A stretch of 12,453 nucleotides of DNA from Methanobacterium sp. (GCA_020855015.1 JAHKLP010000141.1:1-12453), one strand, 5' to 3'; counted from the first letter of the stretch, positions 1 to 8,886 are shown. Program-made: numbers and translations. Notes: generated from the letters alone by a model not told the origin.

Positions 1-164
1 AGGAATGTTTCTATAGAACCCTTCTCTGCAGAATTTGATTTCTTATAAATCTCAAATAACTCTTCAAACAGACTTAAACTTTCTTCACGGTTCACTACAC
101 TTAAATCATTATGTTCAAAGGGGATTTGTGTGATAATTTCTTTGAATCGTTCGGTGTTTGTCAT
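1..164 (-). CDS. Truncated unknown protein (N-terminal 54 residues only)
   Basis: This reading frame is open on the minus strand from an ATG at 164 to the left edge of the window, so only the N-terminus is seen. It begins MTNTERFKEIITQIPFEHND and continues as a charged, probably helical stretch with no membrane segment, cysteine motif or recognisable domain. An in-frame ATG at 185 would add seven residues (MEILGIK). Neither start has a strong ribosome binding site; a GGAG lies about 15 nt before the inner ATG. A TATA-like stretch at 226-235 fits either start. The codon pattern and the 54-codon run without a stop suggest a real gene, divergent from the gene starting at 331. I do not recognise the family. 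Confidence 0.55.
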   Translation of the reverse strand, partial: MTNTERFKEIITQIPFEHNDLSVVNREESLSLFEELFEIYKKSNSAEKGSIETF

Positions 165-330
165 TTTTATACCCAAAATCTCCATGGTTTAATAGCTATT
201 CTGTGGAAGATAATAATAAGTGAAACAATATAACTATTTAGGGAGTTCAAATATTTTAAAATGATGGTTAAGTATTCTAATTTTAGGGGTTTAATTATTA
301 CCTCAGTTTGAGTCGAATTGGTTGCATAAC

Positions 331-1062
331 ATGACAGAGAAACAAGATGTGGTGAAATTCCTACAGAGAAACGGTGTTGAAACCAGATTTGTTAGTATAC
401 TTGATGAAAAGGTTTATGTAAATAATCTGAAACTATCCCGTTTTTCACGTAAAAAGGAGGAAATATTCCTGAATAATTTCCCCAATTATAATGTAAGGCG
501 TTCCAAGGTATTCCAAAAAATCTGCACCCGTGCTTCCCGCATACTAAAAGATGCACTGCGTCCTGGTGATAAAATATTAATCCCGAGCAATGATAATTGT
601 GTTAACAAGACCATGCAAATTGTCCTAGAACCTTACACCCGCAAATATGGGGTGGAGTTAATGATTATCCCTGAACTAGATTTCAAAGACATTAAATTAT
701 CCGGTGTTGGCCAAAACGGATCCAAAGCTGATTCAGTTGCCCTACCCCTCACTTTGGATGGTGAAGTGGAAAATATACTAGATCTTATGATTCATGGGGA
801 GAAATTGATGCTTTTAAGTTCTCAAACTGAAAATGAGGGGATTAAAATGATTTATCCATTGATCAATGTTCCAAAATCATGGATAGAGTCCTGGGTTGAG
901 ATTGAGGGTTTAAGCTGTGTTTTTGAGGGTCATGAAGGGATTCCCAAGGAGATGCTGGAGTTTTTGGAGGGTTTTATCCCAGATGTAAGGGAGAAGATCA
1001 TGCACTCTGCAGTTTATATTAGGAGGAATGTAAATACAATAACCCAAAAAAACATAAACTGA
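331..1062 (+). CDS. Degenerate PP-loop superfamily protein (TtuA/NcsA-like, probably not an ATPase)
   Basis: This 243-residue protein has the outline of the archaeal tRNA-thiolation PP-loop ATPases. Residues 67-86 (a basic helix, then LRPGDKILIP) match the segment before the ATP loop. LDGEVENILDLMIHGE near residues 142-157 matches the family's LDDxAxxxLxNLxxGD helix. YPLINVPKSWIESW at 175-188 matches the PLxxVPExEV segment, and EMLEFLEGFIPDVREKI near 208-223 matches the last helix. The catalytic SGGxDS is replaced by PSNDNCVN (85-92). The CxxC zinc and Fe-S cysteines of TtuA/NcsA are absent; only isolated cysteines remain (65, 90, 196). It may therefore be a structural, RNA-binding or regulatory relative rather than an active thiolase. 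The family assignment is by eye. I chose the ATG at 331; a TTG at 322 would add MHN. No clear ribosome binding site precedes either, so a short-leader mRNA is possible. Confidence 0.6.
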   Translation: MTEKQDVVKFLQRNGVETRFVSILDEKVYVNNLKLSRFSRKKEEIFLNNFPNYNVRRSKVFQKICTRASRILKDALRPGDKILIPSNDNCVNKTMQIVLEPYTRKYGVELMIIPELDFKDIKLSGVGQNGSKADSVALPLTLDGEVENILDLMIHGEKLMLLSSQTENEGIKMIYPLINVPKSWIESWVEIEGLSCVFEGHEGIPKEMLEFLEGFIPDVREKIMHSAVYIRRNVNTITQKNIN

Positions 1063-1139
1063 CAAAAATAACTAAAGATAGAAATTCGCAAATACTTGAT
1101 TGTAAATACTTTATGATTATACTATTGGGAGGATGAAAG

Positions 1140-1745
<606 letters not shown>

Positions 1746-1780
1746 AAAGATTTAGTTCTTTTATCCGATTTATTTCTTAA

Positions 1781-1797
1781 TTTTTTCCTACTTTTTT
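1781..1797 (+). terminator. Oligo-T terminator after the PhoU/TrkA-C gene
   Basis: Two runs of six T (1781-1786 and 1792-1797) lie 36-52 bases after the stop at 1745. Archaeal RNA polymerase terminates at such oligo-T tracts without needing a hairpin. The separate TATA box of the next gene supports a transcript end here. Confidence 0.45.
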
Positions 1798-1820
1798 GAC
1801 AATTTCCTATCATAAACTGT

Positions 1821-1859
1821 GGAAATTTCTAAATCAACAGTCTTAATTTAGAAAAATCC
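1821..1859. repeat. Inverted repeat upstream of the Lrp/AsnC promoter
   Basis: TTTCTAAAT (1826-1834) and ATTTAGAAA (1846-1854) are perfect 9-bp arms around an 11-nt spacer. Extended outward, GGAAATTTCTAAAT pairs with ATTTAGAAAAATCC at 12 of 14 positions. The centre lies about 55 bp before the TATA box of the Lrp gene. It could be an operator, for example for autoregulation, or a hairpin at the 3' end of the upstream transcript. Confidence 0.45.
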
Positions 1860-1894
1860 TCATTTTGTTTTAAATTTTTGGTAATATTCCCAAA

Positions 1895-1904
1895 CCTTTA
1901 TAAG
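1895..1904 (+). promoter_or_regulatory. TATA box of the Lrp/AsnC gene
   Basis: CCTTTATAAG fits the archaeal TATA consensus and is preceded by a purine-containing stretch (CAAA) that could act as the BRE. It predicts a start of transcription near 1925 and a leader of about 30 nt, which still contains the AAGGTG ribosome binding site at 1939-1944. Confidence 0.55.
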
Positions 1905-1949
1905 TTCATCGGATATATCATATTTCTATAAAAAGATCAAGGTGTTGGA

Positions 1950-2393
<444 letters not shown>

Positions 2394-2457
2394 CGGATAA
2401 TTAAAGATAATAATGCCAAATAATCAATTTATAACTGATAAAATTAATGATTAACAA

Positions 2458-2469
2458 TATATATTTAAA
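2458..2469 (+). promoter_or_regulatory. TATA box of the MgtE-like permease gene
   Basis: TATATATTTAAA is a strong TATA-like element. It would place transcription start near 2488 and give a leader of about 27 nt before the GTG at 2515, including the GGGTGGT ribosome binding site. Confidence 0.45.
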
Positions 2470-2514
2470 TTAAATTAGTAAAATCAGCCCATACTGTAAT
2501 TTTAGGGTGGTTAG

Positions 2515-3864
2515 GTGAGATGGACAGAGAAACTATTGAAGAGGATTGGCGATATAATACATATCATTCTAAATTGGATGGTAAAATTAGCAGTCCTAGT
2601 TTCCAAAAGGTCTTTAAACATTCTCCAGATCCCCTTCATTATTAGTGGTAAGATTACAAACTTTTTTAAAGACTTTTCGCGTGTTTTAGGTGAAACATTC
2701 ACCGCTCTTTTTATATGTGCCATTGGGGATTTGATAGCAGGTATATTGCTCAGTGGAATGACCAATACTCTTGAAATATTACCTGGCCTTTTAGTTCTCA
2801 TCCCTGGTGCAATTGGGATGAGGGGGAACATATTCGGTGCATTAGGGTCAAGATTAGGCTCAAACCTCCATATAGGTACCTTAACTCCTGAATTAAAAAA
2901 ATCACCTGTTCTAAACCAGAACATCATTTCAGCAATGATTCTAACTGTGATTATGTCTATTTTCCTTGCATTTACAGCTAAGGGATTTTGTGTCCTCCTC
3001 GGATTTGAGAGTATTAGTATCATGGATTTCACAGTTATTTCAGTACTGGGAGGAATTTTTTCAGGTGCAGTTCTTCTACCGGCCACTATTTTAATTTCCA
3101 TAAAAAGTTATGAAAACGGATGGGATCCAGATAATGTGACAACACCCTTAATTGCAGCTTCTGGAGACCTTTTTACCATTCCATCAATCCTTTTAGCTGT
3201 ACAGATATTACTTTGGGTAAGGAATGGATATGTAGAAAACATATTATTCATAATATTTATCATAATTGGTATAATGGGCTTTATTTATGGAATACAAAGA
3301 GGAAGCCAACTTAAGAAGATTATAATCCACAGCACTCCTACACTATTTCTATCATCACTATTTGGAACTACTGCAGGTACCATTTTAAACAGTAGCTTTT
3401 CAACAATTCTAAGTAATCCCAGTATTCTAGCATTGGTGCCATTATTCTCAGGACAAAGTGGAGACCTGGTTAGCATTCTGGGGGCCAGGTTATCCTCGGG
3501 ATTACATATTGGATCCATTGAATCTTCTTTAAGGCCAAATGAATCAGCGATAAGAAACTTTGCTATCATTGTCATTTTGGCCCTACTTATATACCCCTTA
3601 ATAGGAATTTTAGCTTACTTTGGATCTTCAGTTATCGGTGTGGAATCAGTGGGACTGGCGAATATGGTTTTCATCAGCACCGCAGCTGGATTAATGCTTA
3701 CTCCATTACTGCTAATCATTGCCTTCTACCTAAATGCTATTTCTTACAGAAGAGGTCTTGATCCCGACAACATCGTGATACCCTTATCCACCAGTATGAC
3801 CGACCCAGTGGCCAACACATTCCTGGTGTTGATGGTGATGTTCACCCTAGGATTTACTCTTTAA
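2515..3864 (+). CDS. MgtE/SLC41-type divalent cation permease with two MgtE domains
   Basis: A 449-residue polytopic membrane protein, probably carrying Mg2+ or another divalent cation across the cytoplasmic membrane. The two halves repeat each other. GMRGNIFGALGSRLGSNLHIG (101-121) is echoed by GQSGDLVSILGARLSSGLHIG (313-333). WDPDN (203-207) followed by PLIAASGD (211-218) is echoed by LDPDN (415-419) followed by PLSTSMTD (423-430). These Gly/Asp/Asn-rich motifs are where MgtE-family proteins line the ion pore. About ten hydrophobic segments run from residue 62 to the end. The cytosolic N and CBS domains of bacterial MgtE are absent, as in eukaryotic SLC41 and archaeal COG1824 permeases. The soluble PhoU/TrkA-C protein at 1140 could supply the missing regulatory part. 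The first 55 residues form a basic, amphipathic lead. The GTG start follows GGGTGGT; an overlapping ATG at 2520 is out of frame. Confidence 0.85.
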   Translation: MRWTEKLLKRIGDIIHIILNWMVKLAVLVSKRSLNILQIPFIISGKITNFFKDFSRVLGETFTALFICAIGDLIAGILLSGMTNTLEILPGLLVLIPGAIGMRGNIFGALGSRLGSNLHIGTLTPELKKSPVLNQNIISAMILTVIMSIFLAFTAKGFCVLLGFESISIMDFTVISVLGGIFSGAVLLPATILISIKSYENGWDPDNVTTPLIAASGDLFTIPSILLAVQILLWVRNGYVENILFIIFIIIGIMGFIYGIQRGSQLKKIIIHSTPTLFLSSLFGTTAGTILNSSFSTILSNPSILALVPLFSGQSGDLVSILGARLSSGLHIGSIESSLRPNESAIRNFAIIVILALLIYPLIGILAYFGSSVIGVESVGLANMVFISTAAGLMLTPLLLIIAFYLNAISYRRGLDPDNIVIPLSTSMTDPVANTFLVLMVMFTLGFTL

Positions 3865-3903
3865 ATAAGGCATAAAAGAACAGATAAAAAATAAAATTAA
3901 CAC

Positions 3904-3942
3904 CTGGAAGTACTCATTTCGGATTTATGCTTCCAGATTTTT
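3904..3942 (+). terminator. Hairpin plus T-run terminator after the permease gene
   Basis: CTGGAAG (3904-3910) and CTTCCAG (3930-3936) form a 7-bp stem with a 19-nt loop, followed by ATTTTTC. It lies between the converging permease and TspO genes and ends 27 bases before the TspO stop. On the minus strand no T-run follows the stem, so it best serves the plus-strand transcript. Confidence 0.5.
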
Positions 3943-3969
3943 CATGGTATTGCACTGATTTCTCTTGTC

Positions 3970-4458
3970 TTATGGATTTAGAAGGTACACTGCATAGTTA
4001 AGGTAACTGGCTATTGTCACCCATATTATGTAAGGCAAGAGTAAGATACCTGCCAGTTTAGATAGGCGGTAGAATATAATGATATTTGCTAGTATGGATA
4101 TCCAAAGCAGTATTATGATTGCAACTCCACCGCCAAGGGAATGAAGTCCGAAGAATACTACGGACCATGTAGCGTTTAGGACCAGTTGCACTAGAAAGAC
4201 TGCTACTGCCATTTTCACCTGTTTAGTCTCCAGACCTTTCCTCCAAACCAGGAATAGGGCCAGTGCCATTAAGATGTAGAGGGTGGTCCATACTACCGGG
4301 AAAACCCAGTTAGGTGGTGCCCATTCTGGCCTAATTAAATCTGCATACCAGGTTGGTATCTGCGAAAAGGTTGCCAGACTGCCTATGGCTGCAAAAAGTA
4401 GAACAATCAAAAAGGATCCGCTCAGTTTGAGAATATCATTTTTAATCGATGTTTCCAT
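3970..4458 (-). CDS. TspO/MBR family membrane protein
   Basis: A 162-residue protein of typical TspO (translocator protein, peripheral benzodiazepine receptor) length with five hydrophobic segments. Family signatures are clear: WYADLIRPEWAPPNWVFPVVWT (37-58), the tryptophan- and proline-rich loop after helix 1; LNATWSVVFFG (94-104) in helix 3; and PYIIWVTIASYLNYAVYLLN (142-161) in helix 5. TspO proteins bind or degrade porphyrins and are linked to oxidative stress or tetrapyrrole control in bacteria. In an anaerobic methanogen the ligand might be heme-like or another tetrapyrrole, but the sequence does not show this. It is a single-gene unit converging on the permease. The ATG at 4458 is preceded by a G-rich stretch (GGGGGTT) about nine bases upstream. 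Confidence 0.92.
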   Translation of the reverse strand: METSIKNDILKLSGSFLIVLLFAAIGSLATFSQIPTWYADLIRPEWAPPNWVFPVVWTTLYILMALALFLVWRKGLETKQVKMAVAVFLVQLVLNATWSVVFFGLHSLGGGVAIIILLWISILANIIIFYRLSKLAGILLLPYIIWVTIASYLNYAVYLLNP

Positions 4459-4500
4459 TATTTTAAACCCCCATTTATACTATTTAATTGTTCTCGGAGG

Positions 4501-4513
4501 ATAATATATTTAT
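4501..4513 (-). promoter_or_regulatory. Possible TATA box of tspO
   Basis: On the minus strand this reads ATAAATATATTAT. It would start transcription near 4480 and give a leader of about 20 nt. A second TATA-like stretch nearer the gene (about 4475-4487) makes the choice uncertain. Confidence 0.35.
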
Positions 4514-4688
4514 GGAAATCTAACTGTCCATAGAACTAAAAGTCGAAATGAACTTATTTAGTATAATTTTTAATCCCAGATATAGAACCAGAATTTTATA
4601 TTAGAAGATGGATCTGAGACTTATTGAAATAAAAGGGAATACAGGATTATGGGTGCATATGGTTAAGATCCTAAACATTTATGCAGTT

Positions 4689-4705
4689 TATTGAATAATT
4701 CAATA
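4689..4705. repeat. 17-bp perfect inverted repeat in the tspO-rfcL gap
   Basis: TATTGAAT-A-ATTCAATA has 8-bp arms around one base. It lies about 55 bases beyond the stop of rfcL and is not near a good promoter. It could be a protein-binding site, a 3' hairpin or chance in AT-rich DNA. Confidence 0.35.
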
Positions 4706-4742
4706 TAAAATCGTCAATAATTTTAAGATAGTGGAAAAATCC

Positions 4743-4751
4743 CAAAAAAAT
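4743..4751 (-). terminator. Oligo-T terminator of the rfc operon
   Basis: The plus strand carries seven A (4744-4750), so the rfc transcript has a T7 run within 15 bases after the rfcL stop at 4759. This is a typical hairpin-free archaeal terminator. Confidence 0.5.
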
Positions 4752-4758
4752 AGAAATG

Positions 4759-6255
4759 TTATTTAAAACTAAAAAGTGAAACTTGTTTTCCATTATCCTT
4801 TGCTTCAGGTTTTTCAGACTCACCATTATCTTTGGATACAGATTTTGATGAATGATCTTTTTTCTTCTTATCTTCATCTTTTTTATTGGAATCTTCAGTA
4901 AGAACTTTTTTTTCTTCTTTTTCAGTACTTTTTGAAGATTTTGTTGATGTTTTGGTCTTTTTAGAAACTACAGAGGCGGAAGATTTTTTTCTATTGGACT
5001 TATCCTTGTTAGTTGTGGATTTAGGAGCTTTTTTAGTTTTCCTCTTTTTTATCTTCCGTTTGCGGAATTGTTTTACCTCGGCATCATCCAGTTCGAAGTA
5101 ATCAGCCAGATCTCGGGCCAGGTCTTCTGGTTGGAACATTATCTCAAAGTATGGGAACTGTTCAATGGCCACCTTCCGTGAAGTGTGCATTTTTTCTCCC
5201 ATTTTAGTAGCTACCCTGTCTCTCAAGTCCCTTTTAGCCCGGTTCCTGGATAGTTTACTGTAAAATGTGGAACTGGCATAACGGCTGAACTTTTTGTAGG
5301 TCTCATCCTTGGCCAATGCCACTCCTAAACCCATTAAATCATAAGTATACTTCCAGTATCCATAATGTCTGGTGTGAAAGGCCCTTCCCAAGTACATGTC
5401 AGCTTCTGCCACCATATCGTAGGCTTTTTCAATTTCTTCTGGCTTCTCATATTCCCGAGGGATGTTTTCGGTGATCTGTTCCAGTATAAATCCCGGTTCT
5501 GAATCCAAGCGCAGGGCGTTTTTGATTCTCTTTGGGTTTTTGCTTTTCAAAACAGTACGTATTGAGTCAAAAATGTTGTTAACATTATCCTTTTCTGATA
5601 TGATTTCCAGGTCATTGGAGGTAATAGAATTTTTTCCCTGGGCAATCACTTGCAGATCATTGATTGCGGAGCGCAGATCACCATTAGATCTTTTGGCCAG
5701 GGTGCGAAGAACATGTTCCTCAAACTCAATCCCTTCCTTAACACAAATCCTTTTGAGTAAGGCTACAATGGAGTTAGTATGAACTTTTCGGATGTTAATA
5801 ACTTGGCATTTGGATTTCAAACTGGTAATACGCTTACTGTAGGGGTCGTTGGCCATCATTATTATGGGATGATGGCTTTCCTTTATGATCTTGTTTATAG
5901 CCCTGATTCCTCCACGATCTTCATTTCCGTGGAGTCCATCTACTTCATCCAGGATTATAAGTTTCTTCCCTTTCCCAAAAAGTGATGTGGCGGCTGATGC
6001 TTCTCCGATAGTATTCATTATGATATCAAAGGATCTTTTATCACTGGCATTAAGTTCGATGTGGTCTGAGAAGAAAACTGCTATTAAATGGGCCAGTGTG
6101 GTTTTTCCAGTTCCTGGAGGACCTATAAGTAGGAGACATTTTTGTGGTTCTCCATGTTCCCAGTTTTCCACCCATTCATCGATCTGTTCAATGGCCTTCT
6201 TATTTCCCAGAACATCATCTATCTTCCGGGGGCTGTATTTCTCGGTCCACAACAT
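4759..6255 (-). CDS. rfcL: Replication factor C large subunit
   Basis: This 498-residue AAA+ ATPase is the large subunit of the archaeal clamp loader, which opens the PCNA ring and places it on primer-template DNA. Visible motifs are an N-terminal WTEKYSPR box (3-10), Walker A GPPGTGKT (45-52), Walker B ILDEVDG (101-107), a sensor-1 Asn in MANDPY (134-139) and sensor-2 GDLRSA (192-197). A helical collar domain follows to about residue 390. Residues 396-490 are a disordered tail rich in Lys and Ser with acidic patches. The last eight residues, QVSLFSFK, fit the PCNA-interacting peptide Q-x-x-L-x-x-F. The ATG abuts the TAG of rfcS with no spacer, so translation is probably coupled. No intein interrupts the ATPase motifs. 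The protein is complete. Confidence 0.97.
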   Translation of the reverse strand: MLWTEKYSPRKIDDVLGNKKAIEQIDEWVENWEHGEPQKCLLLIGPPGTGKTTLAHLIAVFFSDHIELNASDKRSFDIIMNTIGEASAATSLFGKGKKLIILDEVDGLHGNEDRGGIRAINKIIKESHHPIIMMANDPYSKRITSLKSKCQVINIRKVHTNSIVALLKRICVKEGIEFEEHVLRTLAKRSNGDLRSAINDLQVIAQGKNSITSNDLEIISEKDNVNNIFDSIRTVLKSKNPKRIKNALRLDSEPGFILEQITENIPREYEKPEEIEKAYDMVAEADMYLGRAFHTRHYGYWKYTYDLMGLGVALAKDETYKKFSRYASSTFYSKLSRNRAKRDLRDRVATKMGEKMHTSRKVAIEQFPYFEIMFQPEDLARDLADYFELDDAEVKQFRKRKIKKRKTKKAPKSTTNKDKSNRKKSSASVVSKKTKTSTKSSKSTEKEEKKVLTEDSNKKDEDKKKKDHSSKSVSKDNGESEKPEAKDNGKQVSLFSFK

Positions 6256-7221
<966 letters not shown>

Positions 7222-7306
7222 GTTATCACCGTTTTGATTTTAATTATAATTTATGTGATTTTGTATGGTTGATGGTATGTAATTGTTATTTTAAAAAGTT
7301 TTGAAA

Positions 7307-7321
7307 TTTTATATCATTTCG
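7307..7321 (-). promoter_or_regulatory. Likely TATA/BRE of the rfcS-rfcL operon
   Basis: On the minus strand CGAAATGATATAAAA resembles a BRE (CGAAA) followed by a TATA box. It would start transcription near 7285 and give a leader of about 64 nt. GAAAT (7303-7307) and ATTTC (7316-7320) form a short inverted repeat around the TATA element. A second TATA-like stretch lies at about 7240-7250, too near the gene to keep the ribosome binding site on the mRNA. Confidence 0.4.
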
Positions 7322-7447
7322 TGATTAAAACATCTTTTTCCAGATAATTTCTTTTATTTATAAAATAGATTTATTAAAATGTCATAGGTTCAGAATTGGT
7401 AGTAAGTAATCTTAAAATCTATTAAAAAGGTTTTAATTTGTTCAATG

Positions 7448-7456
7448 GAAAAAAAT
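7448..7456 (-). terminator. Oligo-T terminator of the Roadblock gene
   Basis: The plus strand has seven A (7449-7455), giving a T7 run on the minus strand about 45 bases after the stop at 7500. The rest of 7222-7499 is AT-rich, with no coding frame that I can support. Confidence 0.45.
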
Positions 7457-7499
7457 TAGAATAATTAGTAAATCTGTAATTTGGGAAGGGAGTTATTAG

Positions 7500-8762
7500 T
7501 TATGTGAATAATTGGGCAATTTCTGGATGTATTTTTTCTTTGATGTTTAGTTTATCCATAGCATTACCATATGATTTTTTGATTTCCATGAATTCGGCCC
7601 GTACCATTCCTCGGAATGCCTCATAACCCATTACTCTTCCATAATTTTCAGTTATGACTTCGATCATTCGGCTGAAATCCTGAATAAATACTTTTTCTCT
7701 TTCTTGAAGGGGAATATCAGTAGCATTCTTCTTGATCTGGGCAAAGTCAATAGTGGCATTGCTTTTAAGTTCAACATTATGAAGTAGCTTCGGACACTTT
7801 TCAAAGGGCAGGAACTGTTTGGTTAGTCCCCTGGCAGGAGCAACTCCCATTATTTTAGCTGCGCCCATGGACATGGCCAGGAAAATAGCCTCGTAAATGT
7901 CTAATATGAGTTCGGAACGTTTTTCAGGTTCATCAGGAACTTGCACATCCTGAGGAAGTGATGGGAATGAGATTGGTGGTTTAACCGTAGGTATGGATGG
8001 TTTTACTTCTTTAGGCTTTGTTTCAACAATCTCTGGTTCTGTCTTTTCAATAACTGTTTCATCCGCTGTTAATTTTTCTAATTCCTGGGCTTCAAGTTCA
8101 GTTTTAATCTCTGGAGGTTCTGGAGCAGCAGGTTCTACAGCAGGTTTTTCAATTATCTTTTCAGACTCTAAAACAGGCTCTTCTGTAACCTCAACAGCTT
8201 CATCTTTGGCTTTTATCTTCTCAACAGGGGCCTCTTCTACTTGAACATCTTCAGCACTTATCTCCTCAGCTACAACCTCTTCAGTCATTGATATATCAGC
8301 AGATTCTTCTTTAACCTCTTCAACGGGGATTTCTTCAACTTTAATTTCTGGAGCTTCTTCTGGGATCTCTGGTGGAACTTCGAATTCTAGGTCCTGGGTT
8401 GCCTCATTAATTAGTTGTGATGCTCTTTTAGCATTCACCATAACCAGACCCACATTTGCAGAATCCAACATTAAAATAATTAAATGTGCATTTTCCAGAC
8501 CTAAAAAGAGTGCTTTACCGCCTGAGGACTCTACTAGCACCCTTTCTAATTCGCCCTGGCCAGATGAGCTTAAAAGACGGTGTGAAGAATTAGAGATCAC
8601 TTGGGACATGGGGCCGAAGAGGTTAATGTCCACGTCTACCCTTAAGTTATGATGTAAAATTTGACCATCACGAGCCACAATAAGAATACCTTCCACATCT
8701 GTGGTCTTATCCAAGTCTAATGTGGCCTTTTCCAGTTGTGTCTTCAGATGGGTGTCTATCAT
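7500..8762 (-). CDS. Roadblock/LC7-domain protein with acidic linker and helical C-terminal domain
   Basis: This 420-residue protein has three parts. Residues 1-120 match the Roadblock/LC7 fold: an N-terminal helix, VEGILIVARDGQILHHNL (23-40), SQVISNSSHRLL (53-64), and strands ending LIILMLDSANVGLVMV (94-109). Residues 127-280 are a low-complexity linker very rich in Glu, Pro and Val, with degenerate EEIPVEEV- and EEAPVEKI-like repeats. Residues 281-420 form a predicted helical domain containing MSMGAAKIMGVAPARGL (297-313) and ENYGRVMGYEAFRGM (372-386), which I cannot assign. Roadblock proteins such as MglB are often partners or activators of small Ras-like GTPases, but no GTPase is encoded here. 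The gene has its own promoter and terminator. ATG at 8762 follows GTGATC closely. The fold is fairly sure; the function is unknown. Confidence 0.8.
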   Translation of the reverse strand: MIDTHLKTQLEKATLDLDKTTDVEGILIVARDGQILHHNLRVDVDINLFGPMSQVISNSSHRLLSSSGQGELERVLVESSGGKALFLGLENAHLIILMLDSANVGLVMVNAKRASQLINEATQDLEFEVPPEIPEEAPEIKVEEIPVEEVKEESADISMTEEVVAEEISAEDVQVEEAPVEKIKAKDEAVEVTEEPVLESEKIIEKPAVEPAAPEPPEIKTELEAQELEKLTADETVIEKTEPEIVETKPKEVKPSIPTVKPPISFPSLPQDVQVPDEPEKRSELILDIYEAIFLAMSMGAAKIMGVAPARGLTKQFLPFEKCPKLLHNVELKSNATIDFAQIKKNATDIPLQEREKVFIQDFSRMIEVITENYGRVMGYEAFRGMVRAEFMEIKKSYGNAMDKLNIKEKIHPEIAQLFT

Positions 8763-8864
8763 TTGATCACTGATTAATCGTTAAAGAAAATTATTATCAT
8801 TATAATCTATTTCATATCAATATAGACATTTTTTACCCTAATATTTATTATGCTTATCGTTTTT

Positions 8865-8873
8865 TTTATATAA
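8865..8873 (-). promoter_or_regulatory. TATA box of the Roadblock gene
   Basis: On the minus strand it reads TTATATAAA, a near-ideal archaeal TATA box. It predicts a transcript start near 8842 and a leader of about 80 nt that ends in the GTGATC ribosome binding site. Confidence 0.5.
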
Positions 8874-8886
8874 CATAAACTGGTTA

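Larger units (their letters stand above)
4459..4758. other. 300-base non-coding gap between tspO and rfcL
   Basis: This stretch is AT-rich and I see no convincing gene or RNA in it. It holds the tspO promoter region at its left end, a 17-bp perfect inverted repeat at 4689-4705 and the oligo-T terminator of rfcL at its right end. The short minus-strand frame crossing 4671-4877 overlaps the end of rfcL out of frame and looks like a shadow. Confidence 0.5.

Noticed and set aside
253..262. ATTTTAAAAT palindrome between the divergent genes at the left
   Set aside because: Ten bases of A and T only in an AT-rich spacer is expected by chance; it may simply be a weak TATA box.
1090..1111. AAATACTT direct repeat before the PhoU/TrkA-C gene
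   Set aside because: Two 8-bp AT-rich copies 14 bp apart are too short to support a function; no clear TATA box could be tied to them.
2520..2645. Out-of-frame 42-codon ORF starting at the ATG just inside the permease gene
   Set aside because: It ends quickly, lacks similarity and conflicts with the permease frame, which has the GTG start and the ribosome binding site.
2511..3101. 196-residue minus-strand frame opposite the permease gene
   Set aside because: It is antisense to a well-supported membrane protein, has no family motif and no ribosome binding site, and is explained by the codon bias of the other strand.
4671..4877. 68-residue minus-strand frame in the tspO-rfcL gap
   Set aside because: It overlaps the 3' end of rfcL in another frame, has a low-complexity composition and crosses the probable rfc terminator.
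4886..5101. Hydrophobic plus-strand frame rich in Phe, Leu and Ser, at first like a membrane peptide
   Set aside because: It is the complement of the lysine/serine-rich RfcL tail; the hydrophobic look follows from Lys codons read on the opposite strand.
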